NCBI GenBank assembly: GCA_024509875.1
Contig: JAMPIV010019877.1
Span: 186,001-250,000, forward strand
Reading direction: 5' to 3'
Length of the DNA: 64,000 nucleotides
DNA from: Oreohelix idahoensis
Lineage: Eukaryota; Mollusca; Gastropoda; Stylommatophora; Oreohelicidae
In this document: piece after piece, positions 22,530-34,799 of the stretch
Layout: each line of letters begins with the position of its first letter
Numbering within the stretch: position 1 is the first letter of the stretch
Position numbers and translations under genes: made by a program
Notes under the pieces: generated by a model
Told to the model about the DNA's origin: nothing
Seen by the model: only the letters and a program-made list of their open reading frames with translations
Databases searched by the model: none

Positions 22530-23900
22530 TTCTGCTGAGCTGGTAATATGCATCATTTTTTGTGTGTGACCTGAATGCTCTGCATCCCACGTGCTCCTAT
22601 ATCTCATCATCAGCTGCCATCTCCACAACGAAGGTTGGCTGTAATGGATCTCCAACGTCTTCTGTCTCTTGTCTTGTTGGTGCACTCTAATAGACTCTTT
22701 CCTGTCTATCTCTTGATGTTGTCTTCCCACTTATAGCGCTGTCTTCCCCTTGCACGTTTGCCTTCACCTCTCTCTTCTATTATGGTCTTCTGCAATGTGT
22801 TATGCCTTTTTATGTGGCCAAAGTATTTTAGCTGCCGAACTTTGATCTCCCTCATTAGTTCTCTTTTCATACCTAGATTTTGTAGGACTGCCTTATTTGT
22901 TTTCTTCTCTTTCCATGAGATACGCCCCATTCTTCTATATATCCACATCTCAAGAGTCTCAATTCGTTCTTCCAATTGCTTATACATCGTCCATGTTTCT
23001 ACACCATACAATAGTGCATAATATATGTAACATTTTATGATTCTCAGTTTTAATTTGTGATTTAACTGTTTAGATGTCAGCATTTGTTTCATGTTGTTGA
23101 ATGTAGCTTTGTCCATTCCAATTTTCTTCTTGATTTCTGTTTCACATCTGCCATCTTCTGTTATTATATGATCAAGATATGAGTAGCTCTTGACTTGTTC
23201 CAGGATTTTCCCATTTATGCTTATCTTTAATGTGGGCTTATCGTCTGTTTTGCTAATTATCATAGTTTTTGTTTTACTCAATATTAATGTCCAATCCATA
23301 TTCATGACTTATTGTTGTTTACTTGCTTCACTAGTTCTTGTAAATTCTGTTCCCTTTCAGCTAACAACACGGTATCATCTGCATATCTAAGGTTGTTTAT
23401 TGACCTTCCACTGATGTTCAGCCCTGGCATTTAATTTAACTGTTTGAAAATGTTTTTATGGTGTATAGATTAAATAGGTAAGGATACAGCACACAACATT
23501 ATCTGACACCTCTTTTTATGTCTATTTTTGGTGAATAATTCCTTCCAGATCTTATTGTTGCAATTTGCTCCCAATAAGGTTACTGAGTATTCTTGTGTCT
23601 TTTCAATCAATACCTGTCTTCGAGGCATTTAATTACTTTCTCATGATGGACCCTGCCAAAAGCCTTCTTATGGTCAATGAAGCACATGTACATACCTTTT
23701 TTACCTCTGTATATTTTTCTGCTAATATTGTTAGGCAAAATATTGCCTCTCTTGTCTAAAACAAAACTGTTCTTCTGGATTTCGCTGTCTACCTTACTTT
23801 TTATTCTTTCCTGTATGATTTTGAGCAGTATTTTAATATCCTGTATCTACTTCTGATCAAATCCTTTGCCTCTTCGAAAATTATACTTGTTTTATCAGGC
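22530..23900 (-). pseudogene. LINE reverse transcriptase, C-terminal two thirds
   Basis: On the minus strand, motif A is FIDHKKAFGRVHHEK, then a motif-B remnant (GVR...CVLYPYLFNLYT), then NLRYADDTVLLAERE with intact YADD, then an open 199-codon frame (22706-23305) with SYLDHIITEDGRCETEIKK, LLYGVETWTMYKQLEERIE and KRARGRQRYKWEDNIK. The tail continues in another frame to 22530. Stops and frameshifts separate the motifs. This is a third LINE type in the window. The endonuclease half is missing. Confidence 0.82.
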
Positions 23901-24211
23901 TGAGGCAGGTTTTTTTTTTAACCTGATTAAATGGACAGCCGTAATATACACCTTTAAACTGTATACTATAAAAAAAAATTGCCTTCTTTTTGCGTGGCGT
24001 GCCTTGTTCAGCCTAGACACGCGGTCCAAAGGTTATAATAGAGCGCATGTCCATACATAAAAGACCTTGTGGTCTGGCTTCATTTATTTAACACTATTAA
24101 ACTGTTTGAGGACTATACAGCTTCTGTGAGTTGGGAATATACATATTTCTTTAACATGCTTAATAAGTGTAAAATAGTCAAGAACAATGTGTTGCGTGAG
24201 TTCATCATTCA
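23901..24211. other. No recognisable gene
   Basis: T-rich and A-rich runs at 23910 and 23970. No coding signal was seen. Confidence 0.5.
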
Positions 24212-24250
24212 TCAACCTTTAGCTCCCCAAGGAGTGTCGTGCTTAGATAG
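24212..24250 (-). repeat. Short LINE 3' tail fragment
   Basis: AACCTTTAGCTCCCCAAGGA is the reverse complement, with small changes, of the segment after the LINE C-terminus at 20335-20357. It is probably a very short 5'-truncated copy. Confidence 0.45.
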
Positions 24251-24850
24251 GTTTTAAAGTTATTTAAGGTCCCGCCTGAGTATAGGGGATGGCAATAATA
24301 CGTGAGAAGTAAATGTGTAAGAAATAGATTTACACGAGTGGATAGTTTAAGGAGAAGATCTGTCTCTGGACTGAGTAGTTTCTCTAGTCCAGCTTATCTA
24401 TACGACTATAATTTAGTATAAGACAATCTTGCACCTCCTTATATTGAGAACTATAAGTAACACTAAACACTCACACACACAGCTATGTGACAACAAGATA
24501 CACAAACGTGAAAAAATTATGGTAAATTTGGGTATGGGCCTGACCAACACACAAAGTTTAGTTCTTTTGTTGTTTATTATCATTAAACTTTACAACATCG
24601 AATATCTAAAAGAGAAAGATCAAACACATCAGAATTACATATATAGAAAAATAACAGAATACCTGTGCCCTCCTCTCATTGAGAAGATAAGAACCCAACA
24701 AGTTAATAACCCTAAAGGTTAAAAGTTTAGCACTAGGTTACAGTATAGACAGTAAAGAAAGAACAAAATTCCTACTAAACGTTATCCAATAAAGTAAACA
24801 ATATTTAAACAGAATTTAGATGATACAATGTTTCCTGTAACAACGAAATA
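24251..24850. other. No recognisable gene
   Basis: AT-rich. An open frame at 24429-24722 has no domain-like features. Confidence 0.5.
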
Positions 24851-24854
24851 TTTC

Positions 24855-24877
24855 ACTCTCTCTCTCTCTCTCTCTCT
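24855..24877. repeat. CT microsatellite
   Basis: A short uninterrupted CT run of about 11 copies. Confidence 0.9.
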
Positions 24878-24879
24878 TT

Positions 24880-26835
24880 CATACGTCGCCGCACAATCAC
24901 GCTTCTTACCCTATTCTTGGTGAAACAATGTTGGACGTAAAATCCATGAATATGTATATATGGTCCAGCGTATTTATCTTCCGAATTGGGCCCCAGTCCG
25001 TCCAGTAATAATTAAATTTTATAAGGGGGACGCCTAATTTGGTGGTTGATTCATGGATAAACAATGTCACCTTGAATAGTTAATGCCGAGACTCACTGAG
25101 ATCTGGTGTTCACAGTAAACAGTAGGAAAACATCTGATTGCTAAAAAACTGTTAATTATTGTTAATTGATGATGGTGGTAAATCCTATCGGCTGTCTCTG
25201 TGGTGAGTGCCGATTTTGAAACAGCGTAACTTGCTGGATAAATCCGATGAAAAACGACTGTCAAAAGTCGGGAGAAATGTTATATCGTTCACACCCCAGT
25301 TGGCTGATAAAATTGCATAAATAATTTCTGGTGTTTATGGTCCAGTTAAATTTACTATTAAAATGTCAGTTAGTCTCTGTGGCCGGTCCTGTTCACAACT
25401 GAACTTGGAGACGCGTAAGCCAAAAGAAGACAACTTTAATCCAATCAGTAAATGGAGAAAAGGCCAACATAAACCCCAATGGACCAAAATATAGACCCAA
25501 ATAAAGCCAAATAAAAAACCGCTGGTCGCCGTTGATCAGGTCATGCCTAAGGATGGAGAAACATTATGAAAAAATGCTACTAATATATTTCTGCATATAA
25601 GCACTCTAGCCTATTCGTATCCGGTCAGTTTTTTTTCCTAGCGCGGCGTCTCTAGATCAGGTGAAGGTAAGTGCCCTCCCCGCTCCTTCTGCGCGCGCTA
25701 ACAATCAGCGTACAATGTCAGTTATTATTTAATTTATCCATACGCGCACTTTAATCATTATCACCTGTCGCTAAATAGCTATTAGAGGGTCGGCGTTGGT
25801 TTGTTAAGTCGCATGATATCTAAACAACGGTCACTTGCTAAAATCACACACAATGAAATATAACGTGAATTCTATTCTGTCAATTATCAGTCACCTAGAG
25901 TTTTAATTCAGTCAGCTAAACCGTATCTTTCTGTGTGATAGCGGGTCGAAAAATTATCATTACTGAACAACTGGTACACAACTAGCTACGCGTTATTTTC
26001 CACTGATTCTAATACCTAGAAAATCACAGTGAATTTAAGATGATAAACCTTTAACACTTTAATACGCTAAGCACAAATTTATGTTATCAGAAATCCAGAA
26101 TGAAATCACCTCGAAACTATTAACACATCTATTCCCAATGGTTCTAGATACCGTGTTCAGACTCTCCGAAAAATTCTGAGCGACACTGATAACAGATTTT
26201 GGAAAGACGCAGCTTTTATACCATCATGTTATTATGATCTCTAGAGGGTGTTAATTTTCACACTCTGTTTCCTAGCAGAGAAATCTGAAACTACGTTTCC
26301 CAGATAAAGGGTTTCCACTGTCGCTCTGTTCGGCGTTGCTAACCGACAACAGAGGCTTAAACCGTGTAACGGGCTCTGGTAGATTTTCCCCGTTTCTCGA
26401 GATCACAGAGTTATCTTTCCCTGTATGTATGAACATCAAAGGATTCTCGGGTAATTTGTGTTAGCCCGTGCGGCTACTTCAAAAGAGGTCCGATGTTTCC
26501 ACGAGCATCTGTCTGGTGTCTAATGATTGACAGATCAGCTTGCGTGAGAAACTCAGGTAAACAAACCAGATTAGCTCCCCGTTAGGACTGGCAAGTCGCG
26601 AAAAGTTGGTAATTTGTCTGTTTGTTTACGTCTCAAGAAAAAGAGGCGTGGATTAAAGGTGAGTAATGCAGTCTGTCAAATGCTCGACATTGCTAACGAA
26701 TCCTAGAACACCACGAGGTCATGAAAGGCTGTCGGATACTGTAGGCTATATTTCCATTATACGTCACAAGGAGCATAAGACTTCAACACATTATTAGCTG
26801 TTATCCTAAAGAAAGAAATAGAAAGGTCATTACTG
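24880..26835. other. Unassigned sequence without genes
   Basis: Two kilobases with slightly higher GC than the surroundings. No open frame over 65 codons, no transposon motif and no internal repeat was seen. It may be intron or intergenic DNA. Confidence 0.5.
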
Positions 26836-26839
26836 CAAT

Positions 26840-28771
26840 GGAAACCCATAAACAACAGACTGATAAGAACAAGACTGAGAGAGATTCACCAACACCACAA
26901 TAATACAATGTTATGCACGAACAAATGACAGCGATGAAGAGGTCAAGGATGAATTCTACAAAAGCCAATGAAAACCGCACCTAGATGCGATCTTATTATA
27001 GTAATGGGAGACCTCAATGTGAAAGTTGGAACACACAATAAATATAATGAAAGAGTAATGGGGAAATGCGGCAGCGGAACAGTAAACAAGAATGGGAGTA
27101 AAATTAACATGGAAACCACCTAACGGCCGGGACAGAAACCAGATAGACCAGATTATAATCAATGGTAGATAGAGGCATTCATCACAAGATGTGAAAGTAA
27201 GAAGAGGTGCAGATGTGGGAAGTTATCACCGCTAAGTAGTAGCAAGACTGAAGGTGAAACTCAAAACTGCTGGACCAGTTGTAACTAAACGGAAAAGGTA
27301 TGACATCATCAAACTGAAGGACCCCTTTACCAGAAAAGATTTTGTGGTTGATATAAAGGGACGTAACCAAATTGCCATTAGCCAGGAAAAGACAGCGGCT
27401 GGTGATGATGACCAAAAATCCAACACAATTTCAACAATATGTAAGGAAAGCATCAAATCATGCTTGGAATTCCAGGAAAAGAAGAGACGAGATTGGACAA
27501 TATGAGAAACATTAAACATCATAGCGATGAGATAAGAAATGAAAAAAAAAGTAATAGAAAATGGAAGCAAAGTCCCTCAGGTTACAGGAAATATATAGCG
27601 AGCTGTATAGTAAGCTGGACAAGAAAGTAAAACGTCAAACCCAAGCCAACAAAAGGAAATTCCTAGACGATCTTGCAAGACAGGCAGAAAGTGCAGCACT
27701 GAGAAATGAACAAAGCACAGTATATAAAATAAGAAAAACTATCAGCGAAAAACAGGAGGCAAACAATATTACGTTAGTAAGAGACAGGCAAGGAAATCCC
27801 ATCACCACAGCACAGGCGAGGAGGGGGGGGGGGGGAAGAGAACAAGATGGGCAGAGCACTTCAGAGAGAGACAATGAATAAGGAACCACCAGAAACGCAG
27901 CTCAGGCAGAACATGATCTAGACGTAAATACAGCCATTCCGCGAGGAGAAGAAATCATCACAGCTATCAAAGGGTTAAAGAACTGAAAAGCACTTGGTCG
28001 CGAAAATTTAAATCCTGAGTTAGTTAAGACAGATCCTGAACTAGCAGCAGAACTATTAGAACCACTATTTGCTCACGTTTGGAAAATAGGTATACACCAA
28101 TGGAGTAGAATAAAGGAATAGTTGTCATATTCATCAAGAAGGGCGACCTTGCAGACTGCAACAACTGGAGAGGAATTACTCTTCTCTCAGTTTTCAGTAA
28201 AATACTAGGCAGGATAATTATACAGAGATTTTCAAAAGCAGTACGCCATAAACTTAATAAAGAACAATCGGGATTCAGAAAGGGCAGAAGATGTGCAGAT
28301 CATATATTCACCATCGGGAGCATTATAGAGCAATACTCAGAATGACAGAGACAGCTTTACGTAAACTTTGTTGATTTTCAAAAGGCTTTTAACAACGTAC
28401 ACTGGGACAGCGTATGGAAATACTGAGGGCTTATGACGTTTCCTTCATAGAAAGCTTCTATGCTAACTTTACATTTAGTGTTGGGCAGAGCAATCTAACT
28501 TTTGAGGCAAAGACAGGAGTACGACAGGGATGCTCCTGATCAATCTCTTTATTGTTGACAGTTATAGACGGGTGATGCGCCAGACAACAGAGGGCAGTCC
28601 AAAAGGAATACGGTGGACAACGTTTTCTACACTGGAAGATCTGGAATATGCAGATGAAATTGCACAACACGCACATTCACATCAACACATCCAAGAAAAA
28701 TCAGGTAGACTGAATAAGTACAGCCAGCAGGTGGGTCTGAACATCAGTCTATAGAAGACAGAGGTCATGAC
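26840..28771 (+). pseudogene. LINE with endonuclease and reverse transcriptase, first copy
   Basis: Broken plus-strand frames give the endonuclease end (CDLIIVMGDLNVKVG across a frameshift near 26990, then RVMGKCGSG), a charged linker (27254-27505, 27561-27881), and RT motifs: DCNNWRGITLLSVFSKI, EQSGFRKGRRCADHIF, motif A YVNFVDFQKAFNNVHW, motif B GVRQGCS, and motif C LEYADEI. Motif C is YADE instead of YADD, which alone would disable catalysis. A run of 13 G at 27823 disturbs the linker frame. It continues after the 661-bp insertion at 29459. Confidence 0.85.
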
Positions 28772-28784
28772 ACTCTGTGTGGGT
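28772..28784. repeat. Target-site duplication of GC-rich retroposon, left copy
   Basis: ACTCTGTGTGGGT, repeated exactly at 29446-29458. Confidence 0.9.
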
Positions 28785-29445
28785 GTGGGGGCAAGCGTCA
28801 ACAATTTTCGTTTCGTTTCCCCCCGTGCAGGCGAGCGTGGCGCCAGGAAGACTGTGCGTGGTCCCGGGTGACGGGCCCTCCCAGTCCAGATGGAGCAGAG
28901 TTGCGTGCCCATCCAGATGACGTCCTTTCGGCAGAACGGTGAAAGCGGTGGCTTCGCCACCGCAGCACGTCCATGGGCGGATAGAGGCGGTGGCGGTGGC
29001 ACTATTGTCCCATGCAAGGTAGAGAACTGACCCGCACGGGGCACAGCACACACGCCAAAACAGTACAACAAGGCTCATTACTGGCCGTTGACTGACCGCC
29101 TCTGAAGCCCCGGTGCAGGTTCGTTAATCTCTGACGCCTGGCTGCTCGTGCCGGCGCATGTCTCGTTGGTTGTCTCGGTGATCGTCTCGAAGTTACGACC
29201 TCCTCTGCAGGGTTGGGAGACTCAAACCTCTTGACAAGGCACGCACGCCATAGTGGGCCTGGTGTATTATGTCGCTGAGTCTAGGAGACTCCCTCTGCAA
29301 AATGAACCCTCTGTAGATAGGAAGGAGCTATGATGCTGATTAGCTTCTTACCGGGTTGGTAGGAAAGTCCACAGACACCCCAGCATTACAGTGCCAAAGG
29401 ACTTTGTTCCCATGGCCGCTTGATTCCTCAACAACAACAACAACA
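28785..29445 (-). mobile_element. GC-rich 661-bp retroposon with AAC-repeat tail
   Basis: The segment interrupts a LINE frame, is flanked by a perfect 13-bp target duplication, and ends on the plus strand in CAACAACAACAACAACAAC, a simple-repeat 3' tail. By the tail, its own orientation is plus; the open frames on its minus strand have no recognisable domain. Base composition is sharply GC-richer than its surroundings. It may be a SINE or the 3' end of a LINE with an AAC tail. No A/B box was identified with confidence. Confidence 0.8.
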
Positions 29446-29458
29446 ACTCTGTGTGGGT
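29446..29458. repeat. Target-site duplication of GC-rich retroposon, right copy
   Basis: ACTCTGTGTGGGT, matching 28772-28784. Confidence 0.9.
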
Positions 29459-29607
29459 AATCCTGAACCCATAACCAGAAGCTGGAACAGACAGACACAT
29501 TTACATACCTAGGATGCATAGTAACACCAGACGGCGGAACAAGCAAAGACATCAACAACAGAATTAACGCAATAATTGTCAAATTGCCCAAGATGAGAGA
29601 TCTCGTA
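29459..29607 (+). pseudogene. Continuation of the first LINE copy
   Basis: The frame resumes after the retroposon with a LINE-type segment reading FTYLGCIVTPDGG after frameshift correction by eye, then NRINAIIVKLPKM. It stops where the second RT copy begins. Confidence 0.65.
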
Positions 29608-30295
29608 TACTGCAATCACTAGAGAGGAATTACTGTGCTCTCAGTTCCAAGTAAAATACTAGGCAGGATAATTATCCAGAGAATTTCAAAAGCAGTAGAC
29701 CATAAACTGATGAAAGAACAAGCGGGATTCAGAAAGAACATTGCAGGTAATATATTCACTCTCAGGAACATTATAGGGCAGTGATCAGAATGGAAGAGCG
29801 AGCTATACATTAACTTCGTTGATTTTGAAACAGGCATTTGACAACATGCACTGGGGCAGCCTATGGAAAATACTGAGGGCTTATGGAATTCCCAGCTGCA
29901 TTGTTTCCATCATAAAAAGCCTCTATGCTAACTTTACATGTACCTTGTAGTGTTGGACAGAGCAACCTAACTTTTTGGGTGAAGACAAGAGTACGACAGG
30001 TATGGTCCTTATAAACCACTTCATCTTTGACAGTCATAGCTAGGTGATGCGTCCAAGAGGAATAAGATGAACAACCTTTTCTACACTGGAAGATATGGAA
30101 TATGCAGATGACATTATACAACTTGCACATTCTCATCAACGCATACAAGAAAAACAAGATAGACTGAATAAGTATAGACAGCAGGTGAGTTTGAGCATCG
30201 GTCTAAAGAAGACAGAGGTCATGACACCCATGACGGCAGTTGGAAATCGTAAAGAGAAGGTCATATGGCCGCCGCCCTGTTGAAACTATAAAAAA
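29608..30295 (+). pseudogene. LINE reverse transcriptase, second copy
   Basis: Starting at GAGAGGAATTACTGTGCTCT this aligns with the first copy from about 28170 onward: ITVLSVPSKILGRIIIQRI, EQAGFRKN, motif A INFVDFET, a degenerate motif B, then motif C MEYADDIIQLAHSHQRIQE, with YADD intact, and LNKYRQQVSLSIGLKKTEV. The upstream half is absent. Frames break repeatedly. The two copies differ widely, so they are old, or independent insertions of one family. Confidence 0.8.
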
Positions 30296-30589
30296 GTAAT
30301 TAGGAAACATACACACTTCAAATATATTATAGAATTTTTATTTTAAATTTAAAGATAAAACATATCCCGTTCAACTTCTGATGGATTATAAATAGTAAAT
30401 ATTGTTTTCAATTCCTAATAATGTGATCAACTGCCGATATTGGAAAATGGCATCACGCCTGTCAAATCATTGTAAGTAGGGCAAACCACAATTACCAATT
30501 ATTCTACCAAAAATTACAACTCAAACAAACAAAAATGAGATAAAACCAAACAAAACATCAAACAAAAATAATATTAAGGGGGAGGGGTG
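30296..30589. other. No recognisable gene
   Basis: AT-rich, with AAAC-rich stretches near 30520-30570. It may be a LINE 3' UTR or tail. Confidence 0.45.
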
Positions 30590-33500
30590 TAAATGTCTTG
30601 TGTTTCCAGTTATATAATTGACTTTAAGAGATATTTAATTGACTTTCACCTGTCAAAAATCACATGTATTGTAAGAACAGCATTAGACCTTCACCTCCCC
30701 AATTACTATATATTAACTTTTGTTCTTGTTAAATACGGTGACTGTGTTATGCACTTCCCTAGGTCTGTTTATTCTCAACACTTCTTCTATATTTATAGGT
30801 AAATTTGATGCCTGCAAATAATCTAATATTGGGATTCTTATTTGTTCATACCTCTTACATTTTAACACGGAATGCTCTATATTATTGTCTTGAAGAGATC
30901 ATGTACAGTAATGTTCTTATGTCATGAGATAGCCTTTTCCCAGCTGTAGTTTCTTTTTACTAGGAATTTTTAATTCCCTAGATATCTGACATTTTCTTGT
31001 TGGAGCCTTGAACATCTTATATGCACGTCTTCTTTTCAGATTTTTATCCCACTCTGCTTTCCATTCATCTGTTATTAATTCTTTAATTAAGCTCTTAATT
31101 TCTGATTTACTCATTCCTACATTTATTAGATTTTTATCAGATCTACCTTTTTTGGGTTCTTTATCTACCTTTTCATTTCCCTCTATGCCAACACGTGAAG
31201 GTATCCAAGCGATTAAGACTGACCATCTTCTGGAATATAAGTATGAAGTAGCCAGAAATATTTTCTCTGCTATATTAGGTCAACTGCATTCTTATTAATT
31301 TCTTAGTGCTTGAATTGTTGAAAAAGGGTCAATTAAAACTGTTAGTTTCTTGGGAGGGTTATTAGAGAATATTTTTAGTGATTTTAGTATTGTCATCTTC
31401 TCTGCAGTGAAAATGGATGTATTGTCCGTGAGACTATACTCTTTTGCCATTTTCCATATTGGAATATATATTCCTATCTCCAATTTGCCATCCTCTCCCT
31501 TGGATCCATCTGTCTATACAGTAATACTGTCTTTTGATATAGGACTTATTTATTTTTTGGCGTTGTTTTTTATTTTTCTATATTATTTGCTTTCTTAAGT
31601 ATTTCTGCTAGGTGGTAGTCCGTGTCTGCTTTCTTGATCTCCCAGGGTGGAACCACTGGCTAGTATTCACAACTGTTATTAATTGATGTAATTAAAGTAC
31701 CCATGTAGGCAATTTCCTCCATACACTTCCATCCTGTAGTGTATTTATTGGTATTCATTGGATTGAGCTGAGATGTTATGTGACATTTAGTAAAAACTGT
31801 ATATGCTGGGTGAGACTTACCTAACATAACTTTGTTGAAGTAATTTAGTCTTAACTCCTTTCTCCGTAATTCCAAGGGTAGAATTCCTAAAGTCACCTCT
31901 AGAGCTGCCATTGATGTTGATCTGATTGCACATACTATTGTACGTAAAGCTTGATGCTGAATTCTGTCTATTTTAATCTTGTTACCGTGTGCAGCAGAGT
32001 CATATATTATACTTCCATAATCTAGTTTTCCTCTAATAAAACATTTATAAACAATGAACATTGTCTTATTGCTTGCACCCCATTTATTGCCCTTCAAATA
32101 TCTTAACAAGTTAGTCAATCCTCTGCATGACTCCACTAGTTTATCTATGTGTGTATTCCAGATTAGCTGTTGGTCCAATATCATTCCTAGATATCGAGTT
32201 TATTTGCCCTTGGATATTTATGTCTATAATTTTATTTTTAACAACCCTACCTTCACTAAAGATCATACCCCATTGTTTTATCTGTTTTCAGTTGAAATCC
32301 CCATTTTGTCATTCATTTATATACTTCATTTATATGCTTTTGTAGATCCTTATATAATTTTGGCAGATTTTTCCCAGTTCTTCATATAACAACATCATCT
32401 GCAAACTGTGACAATTTATTTGTGACATTATTAAATTCTTGACATAAATTATTTACCATTACTCCAAAAACTGAAAGAGATATTACTGTTGCTTGGGGTA
32501 TTATCTGTTCTTCCTAAATCCTGACTGAGTTTGATTATATAAATTATTCTTTTCGAAACAAAACTTTTATTTACTATGGTTTCTAATGTTTTACCTAAAT
32601 GGTAAGTTAAAGAAATTAGTCTGTATGAACTGGCATCATGGGCAACCTTTTCTGGTCTTAGTATTGGAATAATTACTGCTGTTTTCCATGTCTTGGAAAT
32701 TTTTCCTGTATTCCACATTTTTTTAAACATGGATGTTATAATTTCGATGGTACTTTTTTTAAATATGTTTCAAGATTTCTTAGCACAAGATGTCATGCCC
32801 TTCTGATTATTGTTTTTTCCGTTATTGCATTTTCAGTTTCTTCCATTGTAATATCTCCATTGAAATATAACAAATTTTCAGTATTCTCAGGTATTTCTTT
32901 ACCGAGTTTTTTTTAAGAAGTGTTGCTCTTCTGATGGCTTCAGCCTGTTCTAGTTTTTCCATAGAAATAACTCTATGATAGTATCTGGCCAGCACCTCTG
33001 CTTTCTGCCAGTCAGTCTCTACATTTTCAGGTCTTTTTATAGTAGGTTTTTTCATATGCTTTGTTCTGCCTTTAATTTCCTTTAACTTATTCCACACATC
33101 TGTTACAGAGTTAGTTGTAGGGTTTAGTTTTTGTGAGAAATTTGTCCAATGATTTTTCTTTTGCTTTAAGTATTATTCTATTTGATTCATTTCTTTTTGT
33201 TCCCTTATAAATATCTAAATTATATGTGGATCTATTCTTTCTGTATCCCTGTAGATCTTGTTTTCTTTGTTTTTGAATTTCCGTACATTTAACTGTCCAT
33301 TTTTTGTTCAAGTGTTCATTCTTTTTTTTATTTTAAATGTGGTGTGGAATTATGTGTTCTGTCATATATTCATTTGGTATATGTTTAACGGCTATTGGTA
33401 ATATTTCTCTTGTGAGATTATCTGAAAATACATCTATATTTACATTTTCTTACTAATTTTTATCTCTTCCGTTACTACCTGGAAATCTACCCAATTAGCT

Positions 33501-33760
33501 TTACTATTGTGAAATTTTGTTTTGTTTTTGTACCAATTTGTTTAGTTTGTAGTTATCTTTTAGTATTATTTGAATGGGTAAATGATCTGAATTTGTATCG
33601 TCAATAACTTGTCATTTCGCATTAGCAAGATTTGGTGTTACAGTGAGTATATCAATAGCTGTGTCATGCTGATTTGCACAAGGGTGAATTCTTGTTACTG
33701 ATCTATCTGTTACAGTACTGTGTGCACGTAAATTGCCCCGAAAATGAATGAGTGACAACA
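30590..33760 (-). pseudogene. LINE with endonuclease, RT and RNase H-like region
   Basis: Minus-strand order: endonuclease end (ITRIHPCANQHDTAID; NSDHLPIQIILKDN) at 33760-33480; linker; RT start at 32730 (WKTAVIIPILRPEKV; SYRLISLTYHLGKTLE); motif C QFADDVVI near 32400; post-RT segment at 32184-31660 (LIWNTHIDKLVESCRGL; FIRGKLDYGSIIYDSA; QHQALRTIVCAIRSTS); RNase H-like segment at 31483-31295 (TSIFTAEKMTILKSLKIFS; STIQAL); C-terminal tail to about 30600 with ECPRFN-like and INRPREVHN-like remains. This is jockey/I-group architecture. It is 5'-truncated inside the endonuclease and has many stops. The catalytic FADD survives. Confidence 0.82.
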
Positions 33761-33988
33761 GTTTATAACTCAACGTTGAACTCGATTAGCCAAGTAGGAT
33801 TCGATTAATAATTGTCGCGAGTATGGAAATAGTGAATATCTGAGTTTAGACAGAATATGAATGAGTAATGTGAAAGTAGAGAAAATAGAGTCACTAATGA
33901 AATTATGGGGAGAGATATGACTTCTGGAGAATAGTGAGATATATACTGATCTCTAAAGGTCTACTTCTCCACCATACTCCGACTGTGT
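33761..33988. other. No recognisable gene
   Basis: Short AT-rich gap between the LINE 5' edge and the piggyBac-like terminus. Confidence 0.5.
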
Positions 33989-34480
33989 TTAACCCTTTGA
34001 ACCCGCAGTCCCGGTATTTCGGTTTCTTCAGCAATTCCTAATCCCCGCAGTCCCGGTCAGTTTACATCAAAGGATTTTCACACGTGCCTGAATTCCCATA
34101 AACGGGCTATAAAGCTGCGCTACGATTGGGTGGTGATTATTACCAGACTGGACGGGCTAGATGGTAATGTCTGAATCGATAAATAGTCATTTGCTTCAGA
34201 AGTAGTTCGTTCTTTCGTGAAAGGAAAATTAGTGGAACATACGTTTTGTGTTAGTAAAATAGTGAAGATGTCTAAATCGGAAAGAAACTGTGCCAGTGTA
34301 TACAAACTTTATAATTTAGAGGAAGCCAGAAATATGTTATTAGATAGTGACAGCAGTGAAAGATTGTTGAGTGACAATTAAATTAGCCCAGAAATTGATA
34401 TTGAAACAAACAGCGACAGTGAAAACGATGTTGACTATCAGGAGCAATTTTGTATTGTCCGTGCAGTTCTCGTGGATCTC
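33989..34480 (+). mobile_element. 5' end of a piggyBac-like element
   Basis: TTAA at 33989-33992 is followed by CCCTTTGAACCCGCAGTCCC, fitting the TTAA target and CCC-starting terminus of piggyBac transposons. The word CCGCAGTCCCGG recurs about 42 bases further in (near 34044), as subterminal repeats do. An ATG at 34268 then opens MSKSERNCASVYKLYNLEEA, an acidic Ser-rich N-terminus (DSDSSE, then SDSEND after a TAA at 34379) typical in style of piggyBac transposases. No DDE domain follows and no matching 3' terminus was found. Instead the 72-bp array begins 130 bases on. Confidence 0.6.
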
Positions 34481-34610
34481 TGAGAAGACAAAGTCGGAAT
34501 ATTTTTATTTCTCCCTTTCATGTTCAAAGCGATGAGTAATATGAGGTTTATCTATGGGGCTGGCAACCTTATCATGCACAATAATGTACTACAAAAACTA
34601 TCACCACAGG
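34481..34610 (+). other. Junction between piggyBac-like end and the array
   Basis: It contains MFKAMSNMRFIYGAG in the frame that later becomes the array frame. The last 40 bases (CTACAAAAACTATCACCACA then GGAACACATTC) look like a decayed first monomer. Confidence 0.5.
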
Positions 34611-34799
34611 AACACATTCATGCTTTAATGTTAGCTTACTATAAGATGACCTGCTACAACTGTGACTCTGTACTTCCTAGGGGACACATTCATGCTTTAG
34701 TGTTAGCTTCATGTAAGATGACCTGCTACAACTGTGACTCTGTACTCCCTAGGGAACACATTCATGCTTTACTGTTAGCTTCATGTAAGATGACCTGCT

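Noticed and set aside
30230..30275. SINE sharing a tail with 2936-3230
   Set aside because: CAGTTGGAAATC and TAAAGAG occur in both places, but the similarity is too short to assign.
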